A DNA stretch of 49,420 nucleotides, from positions 1 to 49,420 of the forward strand of contig CACYBM010000020.1 in NCBI GenBank assembly GCA_902772645.1, in the 5' to 3' direction. Numbering within the stretch: position 1 is the first letter of the stretch; each line of letters starts with the position of its first letter. Made by a program: the position numbers and the translations under genes. Below, piece after piece: positions 9,334-19,211 of this stretch. The stretch is from an uncultured Pseudomonadota bacterium. GTDB lineage: Bacteria > Pseudomonadota > Alphaproteobacteria > RUG11792. The notes under the pieces are model-generated. The model made no database searches. It was given only the letters and a program-made list of their open reading frames with translations, and had not been told where the DNA came from.

Positions 9334-10038
9334 CTACTTATCGTTTATATAATTTTTTAAAAACTCTCTAGCTGCCTTTGTTTCCGCTTCCTTCTTAGAA
9401 AAACCAGAGGCTTGTATAGTATTACCTAATGCCGTAACTGATACTGTAAATACTGGATGGTGTTTAGGACCAGTTTCTGATAGTAATGTATACAATGGTA
9501 CTTCATTAGTATTAGCTTGGACAATTTCTTGTAGTTGTGTTTTTGGTTCTTGATCTTCTTCCCTATACCGTTTAAATACTGGTTTCCATAATCTTGTTAC
9601 TATATATTCGACTACTCTATAATCTCTTCTGCTATCGATAAATATTGCTCCGAGAATGGCTTCCATTGCATCTGCTAATACTGTCTTGTTATTCCGTAAT
9701 GCTGGCCCTGCAGTTTTTATTATATTATTTACTCCTAGTTTTATTGCTACTTCATAACATGATTCAGCACATACAAATGCAGAATGCATTTTAGCCATTT
9801 CTCCTTCATTACCTGCAGTTTTTCTGTATATGTATGCAGCTATTACTACTCCAAGTATTCTATCTCCTAAAAATTCCAATCTTTCAAATGGCATTGCACT
9901 TTTTTTGATACTAGAATGTCTCAATGCATTTCTTAATAATTCCTTATTTTTAAATGTGTATTGCAGCTCATCTTCTAAATATTTTAATTGTTTCTTAGAA
10001 ATTAGTAATGTATTAATATTGTGTTTTATTTCTTCCAT
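9334..10038 (-). CDS. rnc: Ribonuclease III
   Basis: RNase III cuts double-stranded RNA in rRNA processing and mRNA decay. The catalytic signature ERLEFLGDR and the second acidic motif LADAMEAILGA are intact (domain about 12-155). A double-stranded-RNA-binding domain follows (about 160-232: PKTQLQEIVQ...ASGFSKKEAETKAAREFL). The length of 234 is normal. Its ATG overlaps the lepB stop by one base (TAATG), so the two are translationally coupled, as in the common lepB-rnc arrangement. It is the last gene of the popZ-trxA-lepB-rnc run. Confidence 0.97.
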   Translation of the reverse strand: MEEIKHNINTLLISKKQLKYLEDELQYTFKNKELLRNALRHSSIKKSAMPFERLEFLGDRILGVVIAAYIYRKTAGNEGEMAKMHSAFVCAESCYEVAIKLGVNNIIKTAGPALRNNKTVLADAMEAILGAIFIDSRRDYRVVEYIVTRLWKPVFKRYREEDQEPKTQLQEIVQANTNEVPLYTLLSETGPKHHPVFTVSVTALGNTIQASGFSKKEAETKAAREFLKNYINDK

Positions 10039-10811
10039 TATAATATACTAGTAAAGAATCTTTCGAATCTCATTGAGAAGAACCATTTGAATACCTGGTA
10101 CCATTCGCAACTAGTCGAGAAGAATATCCATTTAGCTTTACCCATAATTCTTTCAAGAGGAATGAATCCTACGTATTCCATTACTCTACTATCCTGAGAG
10201 TTATCTCTATTATCACCCATAGCAAAATAGTGTCCTTCAGGAACAGTAAATGGCCCTACATTGTCTAATCCACCTTGTCCGAATGGAAACTTTTTGATAA
10301 ATGTATGTTTATATCCATTTGGTAATTCTTCGGTGTACTTAGTATAAGTATCATAATTACCTCTATCCATTATCGAATAACTTCCTTCTTCAGTTATTTT
10401 ACATGGTTTATCGTTGATATTAACTACTCCATTTATTACCTGGACTTTGTCTCCTGGCATTCCTATAATACGCTTGATGTAGTTTTTATCTCCATCCTTT
10501 GGATTCCTAAATACTATTACATCTCCTTGTTGTGGAGCTCTACTAGCCATTACTCTACTCTTAAATTTAGGTAATGGGAAAGTAAATTGCCACATTCTAA
10601 AAGAATCGTTTGTATAACCATACGTAAATTTATCACACAATAGGAAATCACCAACAAGAAGTGTTGGTATCATTGATCCTGAAGGGATTTTAAATGGCTG
10701 GTACAAAACACTAGTAATTACTCCAAAACACAGAAATACTTTTATTAAATCCTTAGTACCGCTCCATATTTCTTTTCCTATTGATTTATTTTCATTATTT
10801 GATTTACTCAT
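10038..10811 (-). CDS. lepB: Signal peptidase I
   Basis: This inner-membrane protease removes Sec and Tat signal peptides. One membrane segment (about 22-38) precedes the catalytic serine motif PSGSM (Ser46). The lysine motif NYIKRIIGMPGD and the late box GDNRDNSQDSR are intact. Length is 257 residues. The enzyme is presumably needed for the many signal-peptide proteins in this window. It sits between trxA (9 bases upstream) and rnc (1-base overlap). Confidence 0.97.
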   Translation of the reverse strand: MSKSNNENKSIGKEIWSGTKDLIKVFLCFGVITSVLYQPFKIPSGSMIPTLLVGDFLLCDKFTYGYTNDSFRMWQFTFPLPKFKSRVMASRAPQQGDVIVFRNPKDGDKNYIKRIIGMPGDKVQVINGVVNINDKPCKITEEGSYSIMDRGNYDTYTKYTEELPNGYKHTFIKKFPFGQGGLDNVGPFTVPEGHYFAMGDNRDNSQDSRVMEYVGFIPLERIMGKAKWIFFSTSCEWYQVFKWFFSMRFERFFTSIL

Positions 10812-10820
10812 TACTGTACC

Positions 10821-11156
10821 TTAATTATCATTAATCCAATCTATTAAGTTATTAGATGAAGCAAACCCAGCGTGAGATGCTACTTCTGTTCCGTTCTTGA
10901 TTAATACTAAATGAGGAATTGCAGATACTGAATAATTATTTGCTAATTCTGAAAATTTATCAACATCTATTTTTATTATTAATAAATCAGTTAATTTTTC
11001 ACTCACCTTGTCAAGTAATGGCATTAGCATTCTACATGGACCACACCAAGTAGCAAAAAAATCCAATAAGATACTATTATTTTTCTTAAGAATATCCTCA
11101 AATTCTTCACTTACATTATCACCAGGTTTTATTATATTTTCAATATTTATTATCAT
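10821..11156 (-). CDS. trxA: Thioredoxin
   Basis: A 111-residue cytoplasmic thioredoxin with the active site WCGPC, the buried Asp region in ILLDFFATWCGPC, and the cis-proline segment SAIPHLVLIKNG. It reduces disulfides using electrons from thioredoxin reductase; trxB lies far away at 36-37 kb. Twelve bases separate it from the popZ-like gene, and it is in the same direction as lepB and rnc. Confidence 0.95.
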   Translation of the reverse strand: MIINIENIIKPGDNVSEEFEDILKKNNSILLDFFATWCGPCRMLMPLLDKVSEKLTDLLIIKIDVDKFSELANNYSVSAIPHLVLIKNGTEVASHAGFASSNNLIDWINDN

Positions 11157-11168
11157 AAATTACTCCAT

Positions 11169-11741
11169 TTATTCAGACTTTAATTTTTCTACTTCCTTTA
11201 ATACTATTTGTTCTACTATTTTCTTTAAATTTTCATTCATCCACTTCTGCACATAACTTTCAACTATTGTTCTTAAAAATTGTTCTACTGTCATATTATA
11301 GCTTAATTCACTAGTAGTTTTAACCTTCTTCTGTTTACCATATGCTTTCAATGCCTCAGCGAGTTTATTAAATGGACTATTCTGTCCTGATTCATTTTGA
11401 CTACTAATAATACCATCTTCTATACTGTTATTATTTACACTATTTTTCTTTTTATTAAAAGTACTATTACTATTATTATTAATTAAATCATCAATATCAT
11501 AGTTTTGCAATGGATCAGGTTCAATAGTTCCTGTTTTAATATTATCATCATTATTCTGAGGGAATATATTGCTAGCATCAAGATTTATTACTTTATCGTT
11601 ATTCATATTATCTTGTTGTTCATTTTGAGATGATGCAAATTTATTAGATTTAGAAATATCTTCCTCAGATACATATTTCCTTATGGAAGACAAAATATCC
11701 TCCATTGACATATCTTCATCTTTTTTATTAAAACCAACCAT
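11169..11741 (-). CDS. popZ: PopZ-like polar organising protein (DUF2497)
   Basis: The two conserved ends of alphaproteobacterial PopZ are present. The N-terminal helix (SMEDILSSIRKYVSEED) recruits client proteins. The C-terminal oligomerisation helices read MTVEQFLRTIVESYVQKW followed by NENLKKIVEQIVLKEVEKL. Between them lies a disordered acidic, Asn-rich linker (about 35-115). PopZ forms a polar condensate that anchors centromere and signalling proteins. The length (190) is close to the Caulobacter protein. This family is restricted to alphaproteobacteria and is good lineage evidence. Confidence 0.88.
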   Translation of the reverse strand: MVGFNKKDEDMSMEDILSSIRKYVSEEDISKSNKFASSQNEQQDNMNNDKVINLDASNIFPQNNDDNIKTGTIEPDPLQNYDIDDLINNNSNSTFNKKKNSVNNNSIEDGIISSQNESGQNSPFNKLAEALKAYGKQKKVKTTSELSYNMTVEQFLRTIVESYVQKWMNENLKKIVEQIVLKEVEKLKSE

Positions 11742-12028
11742 AACTCCTCACATATGCATCATACAATACTATTATATTATTTATTATAGCCTTTTTTATT
11801 CTAAATTTGTGTTGTACCAATGTTTTCTATTGTTTGTATTATTATACACCATTTTTTGTTTATCATTTATTACTAATTGTGTCTTAAGTCCTGCTTTAAT
11901 TACATATCAAAACCTTTGTTGCAAATTCAACTTCACTATCACTTAACAATATGCTTGTTTTTATTCCAAGTATGTCAATAATGGACTCCCATTTGTTACT
12001 CAAATTTTTTATCAGCAATTTTTACTGG

Positions 12029-12400
12029 TATCCACATTCCCACCTATACTCTCAGTTTACCAATTACACTTTATCTATTTACTTTTTGTTTTTACTCAAA
12101 GTGTATAGAATCTTCGCATTAGATTTGATAACATCTTGCTGGTGGAATCCTCACTGCATCCCGAGTTTACAAGATCTTCATCTTCATCTTATTTTGGAAT
12201 CTCCTATATCAATCCGATTCGTCTAGCTACTAAAATACCAACTACTTATCTAAATGCATATTAAGATATATTATCCACTATCATTTGGAGTTTACCATCT
12301 TGAACGAATCTTATTCTCAACTCCAAGCTCATCGGCGCTGGATTCTTCGTTATCACTCCGAGTTCATGCTAGATTCTCCGTTGTCACTCCGAGTTCTCCA
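12029..12400. repeat. Decaying minisatellite at the 3' end of tolC
   Basis: On the plus strand a unit close to GATTCTTCGTTATCACTCC followed by GAGTT recurs at about 12029, 12145, 12197, 12272, 12306, 12341 and 12372. The last three are spaced 35 and 31 bases and are very similar; copies become more degenerate away from tolC. On the coding (minus) strand the newest unit encodes ELGVTTENLA, the last residues of TolC, and the next encodes ELGVITKNPA. The region is richer in G+C than its surroundings. The open frames at 11951-12226 and 12254-12448 are by-products of the repeat. Confidence 0.7.
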
Positions 12401-14016
12401 TATGTAGGTATAATTCTCTTTATTTGTCTCCTGTATTCTTTCTTATAGTCAAAATCCAATCCTTTTAATTTTAAGTCAATAGGGTTAAACCATCCAAGCA
12501 ATGTCATAATACTACACTGTTGTATATATCTATCCTTTATAGCATTAGTTAACATGGAATGAGCTTTAAATAATTCAAGCTGTGCATCTAATACATCCTT
12601 TGTAATCTTAGTACCAGCTGCTTGTTCTTTTTTTGTACTTTCTAATACTGTCTTCTGTGCTTCTATCATTTTTTTAGCAAAAGCTATTGTATTTTCAGCA
12701 GCATCGAGTTTTTCTAATGCAGTGGATACTTCTTTTTCTATTTCCTTATATATTTTATCTTTAGTTACTGAAACTTTTGATAAGTTATAAGCACACTGTG
12801 CCTTTTTAGAAAAAGAACTGCCACCATTGAATATAGGCAAAGATAATCTAATAGAAACACTAGGTTCATACATTGTGTTCTTGGTATCAAGTATACCATT
12901 AATATGATCATCAACAGAGTAAATCTTGGCCCTGGTATATTTTCTACTACCACTAGCTATTAAGTCTATTGATGGTAAAAACTCACCATTCGGTACATCT
13001 AATTTTGCTTTGGCAGCAGCATGTTCTGCTATTACAGCTATTACCTGTGGATTATTTTTAATAGCTATATCCAATGCTTCCTTTTCAGTAAATTTCTTAT
13101 CAAATAACTTACCAGGAGCATCTAATTTTTCATTTACATCAACACCTGTTAATTGCTTTAAATTAACTCTATATATTTTTTCTTCCACCTCAGCTGTATA
13201 TAACTTAGATTCTGCATCAAATAATCCAGCAACAGCTTGTGCAACATCTAATTCTTTTGTAGTGCCTGCCTTTAACATTTCATTAGCAACCCTGTGACTT
13301 TCTTTTCTAGCATCTAACAAGGCCTTAGCATTTTTTATTTCCTCTTGTTTTGCTACTATTGTGAAATAATTTTGAGCTACTTCGCTTAATACTTTCTGTA
13401 TTGTTGCATCATAATTTTTCCACTTGGCTTCTATTGATTTATCTATACTTTTTAAATTAGCTATATCTGCACCACCATGGAATATATTATATTTAACTTG
13501 TAAGGCACCAGTACTTTCGAATTGATTTTTTTTGTCATACTGACGTATTTTCGTACCAATAGCTTCTGTTGTAGGTTCTTTATAGTAATTACTATTAGCA
13601 CTATTAGAACTCTCAGCACTTATCGATGGCATCAAATCGGCTCTCTTAATATTATGTTCCTCATGACTTGCTAATATCTCTTGTTGTGCTTCTTTAATTT
13701 GTTTATTATTTTTTAATGCATTTTCCATACATCTTATTAATTGTTTTGGTAAATTTGCAGGTAAATAAGATGCTATATGATCCTTTTTTCCATATCTGTT
13801 AATGGTATCTTTAGCTATTTCTTTATTGATGTTATCTTTTATTGTAGCTATGATACCATTCTTCTTTTTTTCATCTTTTACTGGTTTTTTATTGCTATCT
13901 TTAATTTGTATTCCAACATTATTACCATTTGTTACATCACGTGTATGTACATTTACTATTATTAAATTAGATACTAATGTCACAAAACAAACGTTTAAAA
14001 TTCGTTTAGAAAGCAT
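12364..14016 (-). CDS. tolC: TolC-family outer-membrane efflux protein
   Basis: This is the outer-membrane channel of tripartite efflux pumps or type I secretion. The 550-residue precursor has a signal peptide (about 1-25), a Lys/Asn-rich N-terminal extension (to about 70), and two OEP repeats rich in long amphipathic helices. The family segments LKSIDKSIEAKW, YFTIVAKQEEIKNAKALLDAR, ANEMLKAGTTKELDVAQA and SVSIRLSLPIFNGG are visible. It is longer than E. coli TolC (about 490 residues) because of the N-terminal extension. Its last dozen codons lie inside a tandem repeat, and the TGA stop falls at the junction of two repeat units. No inner-membrane partner is in the window. Confidence 0.92.
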   Translation of the reverse strand: MLSKRILNVCFVTLVSNLIIVNVHTRDVTNGNNVGIQIKDSNKKPVKDEKKKNGIIATIKDNINKEIAKDTINRYGKKDHIASYLPANLPKQLIRCMENALKNNKQIKEAQQEILASHEEHNIKRADLMPSISAESSNSANSNYYKEPTTEAIGTKIRQYDKKNQFESTGALQVKYNIFHGGADIANLKSIDKSIEAKWKNYDATIQKVLSEVAQNYFTIVAKQEEIKNAKALLDARKESHRVANEMLKAGTTKELDVAQAVAGLFDAESKLYTAEVEEKIYRVNLKQLTGVDVNEKLDAPGKLFDKKFTEKEALDIAIKNNPQVIAVIAEHAAAKAKLDVPNGEFLPSIDLIASGSRKYTRAKIYSVDDHINGILDTKNTMYEPSVSIRLSLPIFNGGSSFSKKAQCAYNLSKVSVTKDKIYKEIEKEVSTALEKLDAAENTIAFAKKMIEAQKTVLESTKKEQAAGTKITKDVLDAQLELFKAHSMLTNAIKDRYIQQCSIMTLLGWFNPIDLKLKGLDFDYKKEYRRQIKRIIPTYGELGVTTENLA

Positions 14017-14198
14017 GTTGACTATCGCTATTTGTTAATTTTTCTACAATCAGGATAACATTAATTCAATACATTGTCATAACTAAAAAAAGCCCACATA
14101 TGTTTAAAAGAATTTTGTGCATATTGTATAGATGTTATTAAATATAAAACTTTAACTGCTCCCATTTATATTTTACATCCTACTTACTTGTTATTAAA

Positions 14199-14677
14199 TT
14201 ATAATAATTTTATGTAATTTAATGATAATCCAGTAGCTTTCAATATTTGTTCAACAGCTAAACTCATGGCTAAAAGATTTTTAGCAGTTTTTTTGATGCT
14301 ATAGCAAAACAATCTTGGCATTATGTTCTCCTTATTCCCTTTTCTAAAACTTCTGCTAATTCTTTATCATAGGAAGTATCTGCAAAAGCTAAATTATCTC
14401 TTTCTATATTCTCAATTAAACGCATTTTTTTACTCTTTTTGTATTGGATCAAATATCAATTTACTAATTGAAGATTGTATAGTAAATGTTTTAGTTACTT
14501 CTTACAAAGTAATTACTTGCTATTACAGAGCGTGCATATTTTATTGTTCTATAAAATAATTTTATAAATATAAGTTTCAAATTTTAGTAAAATTAACCAC
14601 TCAATCCATCAAAATAAAGCAGCATTATTCTTTACATTTCTCCTTTTTTTTAGTTCTACAAAGTGCATCTTATCTAC
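14199..14677 (-). pseudogene. Remnant of an Rpn/PD-(D/E)XK nuclease family 'transposase'
   Basis: Three consecutive pieces match the C-terminal half of the Rpn family (TIGR01784, PF12784), common in Rickettsiales. Near 14677 a piece reads VDKMHFVELKKRRN, then an in-frame TGA and WIEWLILLKFE, matching the usual HF-EL-K...W--FL. From 14425 another reads MRLIENIERDN...SYDKELAEVLEKGIRRT. After a shift comes KTAKNLLAMSLAVEQILKA, then TGLSLNYIKLL and a TAA at 14199-14201, the classic tail of these proteins. At least two stops and a frameshift are present, and the catalytic half is not recognisable. From 14700 to 15052 nothing else is supported. Confidence 0.7.
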
Positions 14678-15052
14678 TTTGTAAATTATCTGTTTCACAG
14701 CGTTATTATTCTTAAAGATTCTGAATTAGTATTAGTATTCTTTCCAGTTACGTAGTAGGTTAAAACTTCTATTACATGTTTTGTTTTCAAAAAAAATTGA
14801 AATTTCTTGAGCATGGTAATATACAATAGTTAATTCTTATTTAATACTTACAATATTGTTTAAATGTGTTATTTTGCATCATTGTATTATTTATCAATCA
14901 TTTATTGATTTTTGGTAATTTTAAACTTGTAGATAGTAAAGAATGAATATGATGTTTTTACCATATAATCTAATTATTGATTATATTTAATACTATTTTT
15001 ATATATGTGTAATAGTATGTAAGTACTAGAATATAAATTTCATGTTATTATT

Positions 15053-16802
15053 ATGTTGAAATTATTTACAAGGCTAATTTTACTAACATCATTTATTTGT
15101 AATGCATATGTTACTGAGTTGTTGTACATAAGAGATTTTACTTATGCAAATTTATCAAAATACAGTGTTAATAATAACAATGGTATGTTATACAGGATAG
15201 AAAATAGTAATAGAATTTATCCAGTATATCTTACAAGTAAATATAAATATACAACGAATGGTGATAGCTATACATGGGAGAATACTTGTACATTAGAAAA
15301 TAAATACTTATATGATTTACAATTTATGTTAAAAAAAATGTACTAGTCATACGTCTGAACTGCCAAATTGGAATGGTGGAAATCTAGTAGTAAGAACACT
15401 TGATGAAGGATCAAATGACACTTATACAATGACTAATCCAACAAGCCAAATACCGAAATTATCAGATCTAAATTCATCATTAAAAGTGCGCTTAAATTAT
15501 GATACTAACATTATTGTTCCTTATGGAATTACTTTAAAGAAAAAGGATTTAATGCTATTCTGCGGTAAATTAACAAATACAGAAGCTACAGGGTATTATA
15601 AAGCAATATCTCTTAACGTTTTTGTTTTAGGTAATGTGTCGTTTGATGATAATTTATTAAAAAGTGATCCAAGATATGCAAATGATTTCTATCCAGAAAG
15701 TTGTATTGATATTTATTACCCCACTAAAGCTAAAATAATTATTGGTCCAAATGCAATGTTTTACCAAAACAATACTAGTAAAGGAGTAGCTCCAATATAT
15801 TCAGGAGTGAATTATACAGACTATTTGTTTTATCCGGGATGCGAATTAAATGAATCAAATACAACAGCAAATACGAATATTTTGATAGGTCCAAATGCCA
15901 TGACATTATATTTTAATAGATTTTTGAAAAAAGATGATACAAGTGAAGATGATACAAGAAATGAAAATATTAATAAATTAAAAGCAATAATAGGCAACAT
16001 AATATCATATGATATGTTTTCAAAACACTTTGAAGGTATTTCAAAAAAAAGTAATTGATATTATCAATACTATGATTCTGCATCTAATAATACTGTCTTT
16101 TCTAATTGTTACTTTAAAGTACCTAATTCCAGTATTTTCAAAGATCCAGCAAAACCACTATGTTTTGATTCTGAATCAAATGTATTAAAAATAGTTAAAT
16201 CTAATGAGTTAGCTGAGTATGATGTTGCTCTATGGGATGAATGTTCTTTAAATAGTGGATATGGATTTAAAATTTATAATACAGAGGACAATATTGACAA
16301 ATATATTAATATAGATGATATAAAAAAATTATTTTATTATGATATAACAAAAACTAATACTAATGATATAGAACTTAATACTGATACAATATATTTGGGA
16401 CTAAAGGGAACAAATTCCATAAAAGTACAAAATAATGGCACATCATTAACATTACTTGGTAATAATACTAATTACATAGGTCATATAACTGTTTCAGATA
16501 ATATAGATACAATATACTTTGGAGAAAATTCATTTGTAAACGTATTGCATGACAACAAAGAATTAAATTATGTATTTATTGGTAGTAATAATGTAACAGT
16601 AAATAGTAAAATATACTTAAATTCATTAATTCTTAGAAATGATAATATCACTGGAGGAAATATTGATGATGATAATAAAATAAAAGTTAGATTACAGTCA
16701 AATGGTGATAAAACATCATCAATTATATTTGTAAGGAAAATTGAAGAAAATAAAGGTTGTATACTTTACATAAAAACTAACGTAATTGTGAGATGTAAAT
16801 AA
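15053..16802 (+). pseudogene. Secreted protein broken by one frameshift and one in-frame TGA
   Basis: Three open pieces form one gene. The first has a signal peptide (LILLTSFICNAYV) and runs to an A8 tract at 15331-15338, where one extra A shifts the frame; with seven As it joins CTSHTSELPNWNGGN and the long second piece. The second piece meets a TGA at 16056-16058. The same frame then continues open (YYQYYDSASNNTVFSNCYF) to the TAA at 16800-16802. The full product would be about 580 residues. It contains repeated IGPNAM segments and a C-terminal part rich in short beta-strand patterns (SLTLLGNNT, TIYFGENS, YVFIGSNN), suggesting a beta-solenoid-like surface or secreted protein. No family recognised. 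The rest of the frame is clean, so inactivation is recent or a sequencing error. Confidence 0.75.
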
Positions 16803-16907
16803 ATATTTATTAAAATTGTACACATTGATATCAATTGTATAATTAATTACATATTAATATAAAGAATGGTATAATGTCATTTGATATACATAATGTGTTT
16901 TATTTAA

Positions 16908-18023
16908 ATGTTTTTAATAGTATCTAAGATTGCTTTAGTTCAAATATTTGGATTTTTATTTTGTTTAGGGATTTTATTTAATGTATTGTTTGGTATATTA
17001 AAAAAATCCTTTCTATACAATGTATATATAAATTCTGTTATAGTATGTAGTTTCATTTTTGGTATAATTTTATGTATTATAAAAATATTTAATTATGAAT
17101 ATGAATACAAAAAATTATTGAAATTCGATAATTTATCTAAAAGAGATATAAAATCGTTCAAAATATTAAAACCAATATTCTTATATATAAAACCGAGTTC
17201 TAAAATGATATCGAATTCTAAATTACAAATAGTATTAGCAGATGTTGAAAAGAAAGTAGATGAATCACAACAGGTATCTAAATACATTGCAGGAATACTT
17301 ATATTCTTGGGATTATTTGGTACATTCTGGGGATTATCTAGAACTATTGGGAATGTATCATCAATACTTGATAACTTAGGAATGGAACAGGCAGATGCTT
17401 CATTATCATTTACCAAACTAAAAGACAGTTTAAAGATCCCATTGGAAGGTATGGGAATAGCATTCGGATGCTCATTGTTTGGTTTATTGGGGTCATTAGT
17501 ATTAGGAGTATTTAACTTAACTCAAAAGAGAATAGCAAATAAGTTTTTAGATAAAGTAGAAGAATGGTTAACTAAGTATTCAGTTAGTATTAATGCAATA
17601 GAACAGAATTCAGAATATCATGGGCAACTGTTTTCTATGGGATTACTTGAAAAAACTATTGAAACAATATATGCATTTCAGCATCAGTTACATGATTTAG
17701 ATGAAAATAGAGTATCATTATACAATATGCAAAGAGAAGTAAATAATAGTATAGAGAATCTAAGTAACTCTTTATTAAAACATCAGGAAATAATAAGAAT
17801 GCTTGGGGAACATCAACTGGAATTACAAAAAGCAGTAGCAAAATTATCTAATCAATTTTCAACATCCATGGGAACTGATTTATCTAATAAATTAGCATTA
17901 ATAGATAATAGTATAAATAAGATAATACAAAGTAATTTATCAAATAGAGATTATTTAGTGAATAATTTGGGTTCTGATATAAAACTAGTATCTAAAACAC
18001 TATCATCATTAATAAGAGAATAA
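16908..18023 (+). CDS. MotA/TolQ/ExbB-type proton channel protein
   Basis: The 371-residue product has two N-terminal membrane segments (about 5-30 and 38-62), a cytoplasmic loop, and the paired membrane segments of the MotA/TolQ/ExbB domain: AGILIFLGLFGTFWGL (about 127-142) and EGMGIAFGCSLFGLLG (about 180-195). A long helical cytoplasmic tail with heptad-like spacing (about 215-371) follows. Such proteins form the stator of ion-driven motors and need a single-span partner carrying the essential Asp. No such partner is adjacent; rodA follows after 40 bases. The pairing with rodA suggests an envelope role. The long tail resembles alphaproteobacterial ExbB-like proteins and, less closely, ZorA. 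Confidence 0.75.
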   Translation: MFLIVSKIALVQIFGFLFCLGILFNVLFGILKKSFLYNVYINSVIVCSFIFGIILCIIKIFNYEYEYKKLLKFDNLSKRDIKSFKILKPIFLYIKPSSKMISNSKLQIVLADVEKKVDESQQVSKYIAGILIFLGLFGTFWGLSRTIGNVSSILDNLGMEQADASLSFTKLKDSLKIPLEGMGIAFGCSLFGLLGSLVLGVFNLTQKRIANKFLDKVEEWLTKYSVSINAIEQNSEYHGQLFSMGLLEKTIETIYAFQHQLHDLDENRVSLYNMQREVNNSIENLSNSLLKHQEIIRMLGEHQLELQKAVAKLSNQFSTSMGTDLSNKLALIDNSINKIIQSNLSNRDYLVNNLGSDIKLVSKTLSSLIRE

Positions 18024-18063
18024 ACCAATAATTTTTTAACAAAATTTAATACATCAACAACAC

Positions 18064-19158
18064 ATGAAAATAAAACTTAAACAAATACCTTTATTACCAT
18101 TATTAGTTATAGTATTTCTCTTAATTATTGCTCTACTTAGTTTATATTCCTTATTGAGTTCAGGAGGAATGAAACCATACATAATAAAACAAATTACAAG
18201 AATAGTAATAGGATTTCTTGTTATGTATTTTGTTTTAATATTAGATATTAAACTATTTAAGAAATATGCTTATTTATTATATTTTGGAAGTCTACTAATG
18301 CTAGTAGTAGTAGCAATGATGGGCAGAACAGCTATGGGAGCTCAGAGATGGTTGAATTTGTACTATATATCAGTACAACCATCAGAAGCAATGCGTATAT
18401 CACTAATAATAGCATTAGCAAAATATTTTAGTTGTATAAATAATGAGGATGTAAATAATGTATTATATCTAATATTTCCAAGTATATTAGTATTAATTCC
18501 TACTGGGCTTGTATTACAACAACCTGATCTTGGAACTGCCATGTTATTGTTGTTGGTTTATTTTTCTATACTGTTTATTGTGGGATTAGAATTATGGAAA
18601 TTATTGTTAATACCAGCTTGTGGATTAGTATTATTTCCAATTATTTGGCAATACCTTCATGAATACCAAAAGAATAGAATACTAATGTTTCTAGTACCTG
18701 AAAATGATCCAAATGGAGCGGGTTATCATATAATACAATCTAAAATAGCCATTGGGTCTGGAGGAATATGGGGACAAGGATTTATGAAAGGGTCTCAATG
18801 TCAATTAAATTTTCTACCTGAAAAACATAATGATTTTATATTTGCTGCAATAGCAGAAGAATTTGGATTTGTAGGATGTATTACTATAATAGTATTATAC
18901 TTAATATTATTAGTGTATAACTATAATATAGTAATTCAAACACGGAATAAATTTTATAAATATTTAGTATTCGGATTAAATTCTATGTTTTTCTTCTACA
19001 TATTTATAAATATTTCTATGGTATGTGGCTTATTACCAGTTGTTGGTATACCGCTACCATTTCTATCATACGGAGGATCTGCACTTGTTGTTTTGATGTT
19101 TAGTGAAGCAATAATTATGTCAGTAGCGATTAATAATAAAAAATTAATCAAATATTAA
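18064..19158 (+). CDS. rodA: Peptidoglycan glycosyltransferase RodA
   Basis: This SEDS-family polytopic membrane protein polymerises lipid II during cell elongation. It has 364 residues and about ten membrane segments. SEDS motifs are intact: GAQRWLNLYYISVQPSE, QQPDLGTAMLLLLVY (with the catalytic Asp), GYHIIQSKIAIGSGG, WGQGFMKGSQCQLNFLPEKH, DFIFAAIAEEFGF and PLPFLSYGGSAL. Length and the QLNFLPEKHNDF motif fit RodA rather than FtsW. Its presence implies that some peptidoglycan synthesis is retained. The partner PBP2 is not in the window. Confidence 0.96.
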   Translation: MKIKLKQIPLLPLLVIVFLLIIALLSLYSLLSSGGMKPYIIKQITRIVIGFLVMYFVLILDIKLFKKYAYLLYFGSLLMLVVVAMMGRTAMGAQRWLNLYYISVQPSEAMRISLIIALAKYFSCINNEDVNNVLYLIFPSILVLIPTGLVLQQPDLGTAMLLLLVYFSILFIVGLELWKLLLIPACGLVLFPIIWQYLHEYQKNRILMFLVPENDPNGAGYHIIQSKIAIGSGGIWGQGFMKGSQCQLNFLPEKHNDFIFAAIAEEFGFVGCITIIVLYLILLVYNYNIVIQTRNKFYKYLVFGLNSMFFFYIFINISMVCGLLPVVGIPLPFLSYGGSALVVLMFSEAIIMSVAINNKKLIKY

Positions 19159-19211
19159 CTATTAGTACGTTAGTATTAAACCAAGTGGTAATATAAAGTA
19201 ATTATAGAATA

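Noticed and set aside
12029-12400. Possible CRISPR array
   Set aside because: Units are adjacent and degenerate with irregular spacing, there are no unique spacers of constant length, and one unit is part of the TolC frame.
11951-12448. Plus-strand open frames of 91 and 64 codons near tolC
   Set aside because: They are produced by the repeat array read in one frame and have no ribosome site or family features.
16056-16058. UGA recoded as Trp or selenocysteine
   Set aside because: RF2 is intact, other genes end at TGA, and no SECIS-like hairpin is evident after the codon; a nonsense mutation or error is simpler.
16908-18023. Zorya-type anti-phage system (ZorA)
   Set aside because: The ExbB domain plus coil is suggestive, but there is no ZorB, ZorC, ZorD or ZorE next to it and the neighbour is rodA.
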